From Bacteroidia bacterium (lineage in GTDB: Bacteria > Bacteroidota > Bacteroidia > J057), in contig JAWKNO010000002.1 in assembly GCA_041391665.1 (NCBI GenBank), forward strand, positions 1,984,001-2,048,000: a DNA stretch of 64,000 nt, given 5' to 3'. The translations under genes and the position numbers were made by a program. This document shows positions 45,241 through 53,355 of this stretch, one piece after another (within the stretch, counting starts at the first letter, position 1; every line of letters starts with the position of its first letter). Below the pieces are notes generated by a model. The model searched no databases and was not told the DNA's origin. It was given only the letters and a program-made list of their open reading frames with translations.

Positions 45241-46095
45241 ATGGATATCCGCTACCTGGTTATGGCCATGATTTTGGGAATCGTTTTTCCCGTCGGCCAC
45301 CAAATCACCTTTCTGGTAAAATATTTTATCATGCTCATGCTGTTTTTTTCCTTCAGGGAAATCAGCCTGAACAAAGATATATTCCATAGAATTCAAATCT
45401 GGCTACTGGTATTTTTTCTTGGACTCCCCCTTGCCTGGTATCTGATCGTGCGAAACTGGTCAGAAACCTACGCACTCGCAGGGTTTGTGCTGGCCATTCA
45501 GCCGACAGCTTCAGTGGCTCCAGTGATTATGGGTTACCTGAAGGGCAAAATCGCGCCGGTAACTCTGGCTATTCTCACCACCAATTGCGCGACGGCCCTC
45601 TACCTTCCGGTTGTGCTTCCCTTAATTATTCCCGCGTCATCGGGCGTGACAACGCTGGACATATTCTCTTCCGTACTCACGGTGATTCTCATCCCCCTGG
45701 TTTTGGCTATAGGAATTAAAACCTTTTTTCCCACACTCAACAAAAAAATTGACACATTCAACCGGATTTCGTTTTACCTCTTTATCCTCAATGTGTATAT
45801 CGCGATTGCCAAAGCCACACATTTTATAAGATTTGAAAGCACCGCAGGAATTGGAGAAATTGCGGGAATCGCTCTGGTGGTAGTCATCATTTTTGCGCTG
45901 AGTTTGCTTTTGGGAAAAATCGCCGGAGGCAAAACGATGCAAGCCGAAGGCAGCATGGCCCTCGCCAGAAAAAATACGATTTTTGGCATCTGGCTGGGGC
46001 TGACCTATATGTCGCCGTTGGTTGCACTCGGACCCATGTTGTACATCCTGCTTCAAAATGCCTACCATTCATTTCTTATTTCAAAGGTGAAGTGA
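45241..46095 (+). CDS. BASS-family (bile acid:sodium symporter-like) transporter
   Basis: 284 aa with about nine to ten helices. The family-type block FVLAIQPTASVAPVIMGYLKGKIAPVTLAILTTNCATAL includes the cross-over helix region (AIQPTASVAPV here, normally with polar Na+-site residues). The last part AEGSMALARKNTIFGIWLGLTYMSPLVALGP mirrors it. Substrate unknown (organic anions or pantothenate-like in related proteins). Confidence 0.75.
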   Translation: MDIRYLVMAMILGIVFPVGHQITFLVKYFIMLMLFFSFREISLNKDIFHRIQIWLLVFFLGLPLAWYLIVRNWSETYALAGFVLAIQPTASVAPVIMGYLKGKIAPVTLAILTTNCATALYLPVVLPLIIPASSGVTTLDIFSSVLTVILIPLVLAIGIKTFFPTLNKKIDTFNRISFYLFILNVYIAIAKATHFIRFESTAGIGEIAGIALVVVIIFALSLLLGKIAGGKTMQAEGSMALARKNTIFGIWLGLTYMSPLVALGPMLYILLQNAYHSFLISKVK

Positions 46096-46204
46096 GATAT
46101 ATCATTCTCCTTCAGGGGAAATATTCGTACCTTCAACGAGCAATTATTTTAGTCAAAATTGTTTTCCTTTGTCAGTCCAAAGTGAAACCAAAACTACCTG
46201 AACA

Positions 46205-48592
46205 ATGAATAATCGTTATATAATTTCTACCCGCTTTTTCATTTCCTGTTCATTTTTTCTTCTCTCATTTTTCCTTTTTTCCCCTGCATTTGGCCAAAAA
46301 TTTACCCAAACCATACGCGGTACAGTTACAGACATCGCGACTGGCCACCCGGTAGAAGACGCAATCATCAGCCTGAAAGATCTTCCCGACTTCTTACCTG
46401 TAACATCCGATTCTTCAGGCCTGTTTCGCATGGCGAATGTTCCTGCCGGAAGGCATATTCTCAAGGTAGCTAAACCCGGCTACGCAGACTATACCTATCC
46501 TGACCTTGTACTCAATGCCGGGAAAGAAGTCGTGCTGGAAGTGCAAATGGAGGAAAAAATATACGAAACAGATGCCGTCGAAATCACTGCTGGCAATATC
46601 CACGATATCGGGAGGGTGAGCACCCGCGTGTTTACGGTTGAAGAGACCAAACGTTATGCAGCTGTATATTTTGACCCCGCAAGAATGGCAGCCAGCTACC
46701 CTGGTGTGATTCAGGGAAATGATCAGGCCAATCATCTGGTCGTGCGCGGCAACAGCCCCAACGGTATTCTCTGGCGCATGGAAGGCGTGGATATCGTAAA
46801 CCCCAACCACCTCACCAATGCAGGGACATTTACCGACAGACTTACCCAGGCCGGCGGCGGCACGATTATCCTCAGTACCCAGTTGCTGACCGAATCGAGT
46901 TTCAGCACCGGTGCCTTCGGCCCACAGTTTGGCAATGCACTTTCCGGCGTTTTTGATATTCACCTGCGGAAGGGTAATGAAGAAAAATACGAGTTTACCG
47001 GACAGGCCGGCCTTATCGGCATTGACCTCGCTGCCGAAGGCCCTATAAGCAAAGCAAACCGCAGTTCATTTCTCGTCAACTACCGCTACTCCACCGTCGG
47101 CCTCCTTTCGCAAATGGGCATTTCCTTCGGAGACGAAGAAATTGCCTTTCAGGACCTTTCGTTTAACCTGTCTTTCCCAACCAAAAAACTGGGAAACTTC
47201 ACTATTTTCGGTATAGGTGGACTTAGCAGCAATTTTTTCCGGGCGCCGAGAGATACGATCCGCGATCAAAAAGACCGGTTTGATATCGATTTTCACTCCA
47301 ATATGGGCGCAGCCGGTATTACCCATACCCTGTTGCTGGGAGAAAAATCACTGCTGAAAAGTGTGGTAGCGGTATCGGCGATTGATAGTGACAGGGAAGG
47401 ATATTACCTGCCGGATGCCAGTACGAGAATCCAATCAGAAGGTGATCAGCAAACACAGATCAGATTTTCAGCCACCAGTGCTTTTACACATAAACTAAAC
47501 GTAAGAACCTCCCTTCAGGCGGGAGTTTTTGTCAATCAGCTGGGGTATCAGATGTCCAGCATATCCAGGCTGCCAGGAAGTACCGATGATTTCAAAACAT
47601 TGATCAATAATACTGGCGGTTATCTGCTGGTTCAGCCGTATGCGCGGGTAGAACATTATTTTACCCCCTCACTAAACCTGATTGCAGGCGTTCACAGTAT
47701 GTTGTTTATGCTCAATGACAGCAAATCTCTGGAACCACGCCTTTCGCTCAACTGGCAAACCAACTCCCGGCAATCGATACGGCTTGCCTACGGCCTGCAC
47801 AGTCAGTTGCAGTTGCCCGGAACCTACTTCTCCTCACTTCCGGAAAACCCCTCTATACTGCCCAATAAAGACCTCGGCTTCACCAAAGCCCACCATATTG
47901 TGCTGAGCTACAACCGGCAGCTGAGCGACAACCTCGTGCTGCGGCTGGAACCCTATTATCAGCAACTCTTTCAGGTGCCCATCATCAATAACCCCACCAG
48001 TACGTACTCCGTGCTGAATCTCGTAGAAGGTTATAGCCCAGACTCACTGGAAAATGTGGGTACCGGCAGAAACTACGGGCTGGAATTTTCTCTGGAAAAA
48101 TACCTGAGCAAAAATTACTACTACCTGCTGAGTGGTTCTTTGTACGAATCAAAATTTACAGCAGGAGACGGTATTGAAAGAGATACGAGGTTTAATGGAA
48201 ATTATGTTTTCAGTGCGACCGGAGGCCGGGAATTTGACCGGATCACGAAGAAAAATAAAAATAAAGTTCTGGGGCTGAATGTGCGTTTGATTTATCAGGG
48301 CGGATTTAGTGTCATGCCCATAGATACCGCAGCATCGGCGCTGGCGGCAACTACTGTATTTGACGAAACCGGCGGGTTTTCCGAGCGGCTTCCCGACTAT
48401 TTCCGCGCCGACCTGAGAATTACCTTCAAACGCAACCGTCAGAACTACACCCGAACATTGGGAATTGATATTCAAAATGCCACAAATAGTAAAAATATTG
48501 CTTTCAGGACTTACGACACCTACCTGAAAAGAGTCGTAACCAAATATCAGTTAGGAATCATACCATTACTCAGTTACCGAATAGAATTTTAA
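46205..48592 (+). CDS. TonB-dependent receptor with CarboxypepD_reg-like N-terminus
   Basis: 795 aa. Signal peptide (LFSPAFGQ), CarboxypepD_reg-like domain to about 115, plug (VVRGNSPNGILWRMEGVDIVNPNH ... IILSTQLLTESSFSTGAFGPQFGNALSG), then the outer-membrane barrel with a final Phe (LLSYRIEF). No SusD or TonB-like partner follows. The next gene (TMEM220-like) is 4 bp downstream, so it is probably in the same transcript. Ligand unknown. Confidence 0.9.
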   Translation: MNNRYIISTRFFISCSFFLLSFFLFSPAFGQKFTQTIRGTVTDIATGHPVEDAIISLKDLPDFLPVTSDSSGLFRMANVPAGRHILKVAKPGYADYTYPDLVLNAGKEVVLEVQMEEKIYETDAVEITAGNIHDIGRVSTRVFTVEETKRYAAVYFDPARMAASYPGVIQGNDQANHLVVRGNSPNGILWRMEGVDIVNPNHLTNAGTFTDRLTQAGGGTIILSTQLLTESSFSTGAFGPQFGNALSGVFDIHLRKGNEEKYEFTGQAGLIGIDLAAEGPISKANRSSFLVNYRYSTVGLLSQMGISFGDEEIAFQDLSFNLSFPTKKLGNFTIFGIGGLSSNFFRAPRDTIRDQKDRFDIDFHSNMGAAGITHTLLLGEKSLLKSVVAVSAIDSDREGYYLPDASTRIQSEGDQQTQIRFSATSAFTHKLNVRTSLQAGVFVNQLGYQMSSISRLPGSTDDFKTLINNTGGYLLVQPYARVEHYFTPSLNLIAGVHSMLFMLNDSKSLEPRLSLNWQTNSRQSIRLAYGLHSQLQLPGTYFSSLPENPSILPNKDLGFTKAHHIVLSYNRQLSDNLVLRLEPYYQQLFQVPIINNPTSTYSVLNLVEGYSPDSLENVGTGRNYGLEFSLEKYLSKNYYYLLSGSLYESKFTAGDGIERDTRFNGNYVFSATGGREFDRITKKNKNKVLGLNVRLIYQGGFSVMPIDTAASALAATTVFDETGGFSERLPDYFRADLRITFKRNRQNYTRTLGIDIQNATNSKNIAFRTYDTYLKRVVTKYQLGIIPLLSYRIEF

Positions 48593-48596
48593 AGCT

Positions 48597-48962
48597 ATGA
48601 AAGTCGCGAATATCCTCCTCGCAGCATTATTTGCTGTATTTACCCTCGTCCAGTACAACGATCCGGATGCATGGGAATGGATTATTTTTTACGGTTTTGT
48701 TACTGCCTTATTTGGCTTTGCAGCAGCTGGTAAGTTTTACAAACCGGCCGTATGGGTAGGCCTGGCGGCATGTATCATCGGTGCAGCATACCATGTAGTG
48801 GGGGCATTTCAGTTTTTGACTAATGATGATGGCATTACCTTCAGCCAGGGCATGTCCAATACCTACCCTTATATAGAAAGGGCCAGAGAATTTGGCGGAC
48901 TCGTTATCAGCTTTGGGGCGCTGATGTTTCTGTATATGCAATTGCCAAAAAACAAGGCATAA
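48597..48962 (+). CDS. TMEM220-like small membrane protein
   Basis: 121 aa with four helices. The sequence begins MKVANILLAALFAVFTLVQYNDPDAWEW, of which the VQYNDPD.W pattern is diagnostic for the TMEM220 family (PF15071-like), then GFVTALFGFAAAGKF and GGLVISFGALMFLYMQL. No known function. Ends close to a terminator. Confidence 0.85.
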   Translation: MKVANILLAALFAVFTLVQYNDPDAWEWIIFYGFVTALFGFAAAGKFYKPAVWVGLAACIIGAAYHVVGAFQFLTNDDGITFSQGMSNTYPYIERAREFGGLVISFGALMFLYMQLPKNKA

Positions 48963-48965
48963 AAA

Positions 48966-48998
48966 AAACTGTCCCGGCAAAAACCAGGACAGTCATTT
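48966..48998 (+). terminator. Terminator after the TonB receptor/TMEM220-like unit
   Basis: ACTGTCC (48969-48975) pairs with GGACAGT (48987-48993), preceded by an A run and followed by CATTTT. It can act in both directions. The rest of the gap to 49185 is AT-rich. Confidence 0.75.
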
Positions 48999-49171
48999 TA
49001 CGTTTCATTTACCCTTCATTTCAAAATCATTCTAACATAACCGCCGTAGAATGCAATTTGAATGAGGATGAACAAATCTATTTGATTTACCCCTACAAAT
49101 AGATCTTGGATAATTGATTTTAGACAAATTCCATGCCATTTGCGCATATTTTCAATAACTATTTAATTTTT

Positions 49172-49179
49172 TACATTTG
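49172..49179 (+). promoter_or_regulatory. Candidate -7 box close to the miaA start
   Basis: TACATTTG (49172-49179), fitting TAnnTTTG, lies only six bases upstream of the ATG at 49186. A transcript from it would be near-leaderless. No clear -33 TTG at the usual spacing. Confidence 0.4.
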
Positions 49180-49185
49180 GCCCGC

Positions 49186-50115
49186 ATGAAGTACCTGATT
49201 TCCATTGTAGGGCCAACGGCTGTGGGCAAAACTGCGCTATCTATTGCGGTTGTGGAGGCATTGGATACAGTGATTTTGTCCACTGATTCGAGGCAAATGT
49301 ACAGGTTCATGGACATCGGAACTGCAAAACCTTCAGAAGCCGAAAAAAAAGACATTCCCCACTATTTTATGGACACCCTGTACCCCGACGAAACCTATAA
49401 TGCCGGGCGATTTGAGGCGGAAGCGGACATACTGATTGAGCAGTTGTTTCAAACACGGGATTATCTTGTTACAGCAGGTGGTTCGACCCTGTATGTAGAT
49501 GCATTGTGGAACGGCATTGATGAAATGCCCCCGATACCGGCGGAGATACGCGCACAGCTCAATCAGGAATTTCAGGAAAACGGATTGGAAAATCTGTTGG
49601 AAGAATTGGCGCAGGTTGACAGCGAAACCTATACCCAAATCGACAAAGCCAACCATGCCAGAGTCATCCGTGCTTTGGAGGTATTTCGGGCGACAGGAAA
49701 GCCCATTTCTTTTTACAGAAACCAGACTTCCGGAAAAAAAAGAAACTACCATCTGATCAAAATCGGGCTGACAGATGAGCGGGCAGCCTTATATGAACGA
49801 ATCAACCGGCGCGTGGAACAAATGGCAGAAGACGGGTTGGAGAAGGAAGTCAGAGATTTGTTGGCGAAAGGATATTCACGGGAAAATCAGGCGCTTCAAT
49901 CTATAGGATATATTGAAATAATAGACTACATAGAAGGAAAAACAAGCCTTTCGGAAGCCGTGGAACTTATTCAGCGAAACAGCCGCCGTTACGCCAAAAG
50001 GCAACTCACCTGGTTTCGGCGGTACGACGACATCAACTGGTTTCGGGCAGGAGAAAACGAAACAGTAGTCAATTGGCTAAAGCAGGAAATTCAGCGACTG
50101 GCGGGAACCGCATAG
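49186..50115 (+). CDS. miaA: tRNA dimethylallyltransferase
   Basis: 309 aa from the ATG at 49186 (a TTG three codons earlier overlaps the -7 box). P-loop VGPTAVGKTALSI, then DSRQMYRFMDIGTAKPS, HYFMDTLYPDETYNAGRFE and TAGGSTLYVDALWNG are the MiaA motifs in order. It makes i6A37 in tRNAs reading UNN codons. Its last 25 bp overlap the 3' end of the convergent modA gene. Confidence 0.95.
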   Translation: MKYLISIVGPTAVGKTALSIAVVEALDTVILSTDSRQMYRFMDIGTAKPSEAEKKDIPHYFMDTLYPDETYNAGRFEAEADILIEQLFQTRDYLVTAGGSTLYVDALWNGIDEMPPIPAEIRAQLNQEFQENGLENLLEELAQVDSETYTQIDKANHARVIRALEVFRATGKPISFYRNQTSGKKRNYHLIKIGLTDERAALYERINRRVEQMAEDGLEKEVRDLLAKGYSRENQALQSIGYIEIIDYIEGKTSLSEAVELIQRNSRRYAKRQLTWFRRYDDINWFRAGENETVVNWLKQEIQRLAGTA

Positions 50116-50837
50116 CCGTATTTTTCCCAGATTTCGATGGCACGGGAGGATCTAAGAAAATCGCGGAACGCCGCCATATCGCGATGGCGATTTTTGAGGA
50201 TGACCATTCCGTGAGGAATACCTTCGCCCGGAATATCCAACCAGAAACCCGTGTTTTTCAGGTTTGGATCAAACATCGCGGAGCGTGAGGTGAAAGCCGC
50301 GTCAACGACGCCGGAGAAGATATACCGATTGACATGGCTGACATTTTCCCCGTATACGAGATGGCTTTCGACCAGTTCGTCCCAGCCATTGGCTGTAAGC
50401 CAGTCGAGGGCCCGGCGCCCGAAAGGCGCTTGCTCCGGGTTGGCTATGGCGATTTTTTCCAGCTTAGGATCGGTAAAAAAATGGATCAGATCCCTTTCCC
50501 CGACAGAATCTTTTGACCAGAACACAAGCTGTCCCATTACAAAAACAACGGGTTCAGCCTGGGCAAAGCCCTTTTCACGGAGGAACTCCGGGTATTTCAT
50601 ATCAGCTGAAAAAAACAAATTAAAAGGAGCGCCATTGGATATCTGGGCAGCATGTACGCCGGAAGCTGCAACCGAAATGTCCACGTGGATATTCTTTTCA
50701 GCTTCAAAAGCTGCGGCGATTTCCTCCATCGGCGCGGAGAGGCTTGCGGCGACAGCTACCAACAACGGGCGGTCGGGCTGGCAACTCAGTAAAAAGAAAA
50801 GGCATAAGCCGCCAACGATATAGGCAAACCGACTCAT
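50091..50837 (-). CDS. modA: Molybdate-type ABC substrate-binding lipoprotein, no partner genes
   Basis: 248 aa. Lipoprotein signal (LFFLLSCQ). The mature protein follows ModA from LLVAVAASLSAPMEEIAAAFE to GAPFNLFFSADMKYPEFLREKG, YIFSGVVDAAFTSRS and the C-terminal HRDMAAFRDFLRSSRA. In the family it binds molybdate or tungstate in the periplasm. No modB or modC lies in the window, though moaA is 6 kb away. 4 bp overlap with the upstream TPM gene. Confidence 0.85.
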   Translation of the reverse strand: MSRFAYIVGGLCLFFLLSCQPDRPLLVAVAASLSAPMEEIAAAFEAEKNIHVDISVAASGVHAAQISNGAPFNLFFSADMKYPEFLREKGFAQAEPVVFVMGQLVFWSKDSVGERDLIHFFTDPKLEKIAIANPEQAPFGRRALDWLTANGWDELVESHLVYGENVSHVNRYIFSGVVDAAFTSRSAMFDPNLKNTGFWLDIPGEGIPHGMVILKNRHRDMAAFRDFLRSSRAIEIWEKYGYAVPASR

Positions 50838-51637
50838 TCAGCGCCCAATAAATCCACTTCCCAGGGATCGGTATTTCTCACCCTTGCGAAGATCAGCCCG
50901 TCATTCCAATTGGCGATGCGGTCCACCATATCCAGCATATAGCGGGAGAAATGAACCTTTATCGAGTCACCCGTAATCGACTCAACCATCACGGCATAAG
51001 CAGGGTGAAACTGATAATCCTGAATGGTACTGACCGGCGGATTTGTGAGCGCCCGGGCGTGGAATTTTACAATTTTTCCTACCGCATTCTCTTTGTTTTC
51101 CTGCAATTGATCAAACTCATCAAAGTTTATAATCCATGAAGCCTGAGCCGCCTCGTGCGCAATGGTCTGCACACCGTCTCTGGCACCGGCAAAAAAATCA
51201 TCTTCCCTAAGGCGGGGTAAAATCATGCGGTCGAGGATCATATTGGAAATAGAATCCGGCACCTGCCATTCGAGGCCAAAACCTGTGAGGATTTTAATAT
51301 TTCGCTCTTTGCTGGCAATGAGCAGTAGTGCGCCATTGTTGATGCCAGGTTTTCCCAGGCCCATACGGGTGGCAATATCAATGCTTTTTTCATCGATGGT
51401 TTGATTTTTCAGTTCAGACACCGTCGCCACTGCCAGCGGCAGATTCAACGAATCATCATATCCGGCCAGCATCGTTTCCAGCACCAGTGCATCAGCCTTA
51501 GGAAATAAAGCCGCCGAGTCGCTGACGTATTTTCCCTGGTAGCCCACTTTTGCCGCCGACTGCTGCGGATCTGATTTACAACCCACTACAACCAGCCCCA
51601 ATAACACTGTTATAAAAAATAACTTATTAAAAAACAT
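50834..51637 (-). CDS. TPM-domain lipoprotein
   Basis: 267 aa. Lipoprotein signal with VVVGC. Residues 35-170 match the TPM fold: YVSDSAALFPKADALVLETML, LPLAVATVSEL, GINNGALLLIASKERNIKILTGFGLE, and a LREDDFFAGARDGVQTI helix. The C-terminal 90 residues are a separate hydrophilic domain. The family is implicated in membrane-protein quality control and photosystem repair elsewhere; the role here is not known. Coupled to modA by a 4-bp overlap. Confidence 0.8.
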   Translation of the reverse strand: MFFNKLFFITVLLGLVVVGCKSDPQQSAAKVGYQGKYVSDSAALFPKADALVLETMLAGYDDSLNLPLAVATVSELKNQTIDEKSIDIATRMGLGKPGINNGALLLIASKERNIKILTGFGLEWQVPDSISNMILDRMILPRLREDDFFAGARDGVQTIAHEAAQASWIINFDEFDQLQENKENAVGKIVKFHARALTNPPVSTIQDYQFHPAYAVMVESITGDSIKVHFSRYMLDMVDRIANWNDGLIFARVRNTDPWEVDLLGAE

Positions 51638-51700
51638 AAGGATTTCAATTGTATGAGTCGTAAAACTAGGAAATTATCGGGAAACTTCTGGTAAAACAGA

Positions 51701-51735
51701 AAAGCCCTTCTGCACAGAAACAGAAGGGCTTTTGC
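51701..51735 (-). terminator. Terminator of the tachylectin protease gene
   Basis: AAAGCCCTTCTG (51701-51712) pairs with CAGAAGGGCTTT (51721-51732). On the minus strand it lies just beyond the protease stop and is followed by TTTTC. Symmetric enough to work on either strand. Confidence 0.75.
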
Positions 51736-51752
51736 AAATGTTTTTTTTGTGT

Positions 51753-53213
51753 CTAGTGGTTAAAATATTTAATGTCCAACCCTATCACATCTTTGATCTG
51801 GATTGGAGAAGGATTCTGCCCGCCGAGTCCAATCGTTTTTAATCCGTTCCAACCTGATCCAACAGTATTGCCTGTACCGGGGCCCCAGGTAGCTGTTCCG
51901 TTGTTGAAGCCTTTATGGTTGTAAAACCGAAGCTTTCCGGCTCCATCGACCAGATAAATATTTCCCCAGCCAGTCGAGAACACCTGCTTGGCAGAATTCC
52001 ATCCCGAACCTACGACATTATTGTTTCCCCCATACCAGGAATAGGAGCCATCAGCATACCCGGCGTGTTTGTACCATACCAGGTCGCCATTATTTTTTAT
52101 CATATAGATTACGCCCAATCCACCCGAAAAAACAGCGTAATAATCCGTCCAGCCGTTGCCTACCTTTGTGCCGCTTTTAGCATCCCAGCTCATTGTCCCA
52201 TCCTGATATCCTGTATGTTTGTACCATATCAGGTCGCCGTTTTCTTTAATAATGTAAATCACCCCTTTTCCGGCAGCAAAGACCGTTCGAACCCCACCCC
52301 AGCCATTGCCAACCTTTCTGCCAGATGTAGCGCTCCATTCAAAGGTTCCTTTATGAAACCCGTTGTGATTGTACCATAGCAGATCACCATTGGGCTGAAT
52401 CGCATAAACATACCCGTCTCCATCGGAAAAAATCCGCTCAAAACTCCCCCATCCGCTACCTACCGTAGCTCCGGAAGCAGGTGCCCATTCAAATGCACCG
52501 GTCCAGTAACCGGAATGTTTATACCAAAGGAGTTTGCCCGATGGGTCTAATGCATAGATGATCGGATCTTCAATCAGCTTCCCTCCGTAGAGAAACCTCA
52601 CACCAACTTTGTCTTTATCGCTCAGAAAACCGTCGTTGTTCCAGGCGGGATTGCAGTAATTCATGATCGAACTTTCATCATAGGTTGTCACCCACCAGTC
52701 GCCATCCCCTCCCTGCGCATCCAACTGGCAGTCCAAAGGGGCATCCTTGCGGTTTTGCTCGTGCGCAAACCCCAGCGCATGACCAAACTCGTGAACACCA
52801 ATTGCCTTAATGCAATATTCTCTTGTACCCGAACAACTCGATCCCCACAGCATAAAGGTAAAGTTGAGCACCATCCCATTTGCAACCCCGTCAAGATTTG
52901 AACCCAAAGCCACCGTATGCGGCCTTTCATCTTTGATTTGTATCCGGATTCCTCTGCTTTGCGCATTACAATTGCCCCAACCGGTAAACCGGAAATCAGA
53001 CTCCCGCTCCCAGGTACTGGCAACGGCATCACGTACCCATGCGCGCTCGGTAGCGTTGGAAGCCATCGCGTTTTCCCAACATACTTCGCAGGTATTATTG
53101 GGCCATAAACCGCCGGCAAGCACACTAAGCCCCTGGGTTACCTGTCCGGTATTTCCCTGAGAAAACACAAGCGAAGGCCATAAGACCAGCCATAAGATTT
53201 TGATTTTTTTCAT
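51753..53213 (-). CDS. Secreted astacin-like zinc protease with tachylectin-2 propeller
   Basis: 486 aa. Signal peptide 1-18. Zinc site HEFGHALGFAHEQNR (HExxHxxGFxHE, residues 141-155) with Met-turn SIMNY (182-186), the astacin (M12A) layout. Residues 218-470 are five repeats of about 47 residues with GDLLWYNHNGFHKGTFEW and GSGWG-type ends, the tachylectin-2 five-bladed beta-propeller that binds N-acetyl sugars in horseshoe crab lectin. So the protease is probably targeted to glycans. No T9SS sorting domain is seen at the C-terminus. Confidence 0.85.
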   Translation of the reverse strand: MKKIKILWLVLWPSLVFSQGNTGQVTQGLSVLAGGLWPNNTCEVCWENAMASNATERAWVRDAVASTWERESDFRFTGWGNCNAQSRGIRIQIKDERPHTVALGSNLDGVANGMVLNFTFMLWGSSCSGTREYCIKAIGVHEFGHALGFAHEQNRKDAPLDCQLDAQGGDGDWWVTTYDESSIMNYCNPAWNNDGFLSDKDKVGVRFLYGGKLIEDPIIYALDPSGKLLWYKHSGYWTGAFEWAPASGATVGSGWGSFERIFSDGDGYVYAIQPNGDLLWYNHNGFHKGTFEWSATSGRKVGNGWGGVRTVFAAGKGVIYIIKENGDLIWYKHTGYQDGTMSWDAKSGTKVGNGWTDYYAVFSGGLGVIYMIKNNGDLVWYKHAGYADGSYSWYGGNNNVVGSGWNSAKQVFSTGWGNIYLVDGAGKLRFYNHKGFNNGTATWGPGTGNTVGSGWNGLKTIGLGGQNPSPIQIKDVIGLDIKYFNH

Positions 53214-53355
53214 GTGTTTGGATTGTTATAGTTTGTTTACCCTAAATTAAGTGGCAGGATTCCCCCCGGCAATCGCACAATTGTGCTATTGAATTAGTAC
53301 ATTAATGGGTATAAATTCTGTGCCTTATATCCCAATTGGCTGTTAATCTCACGAT

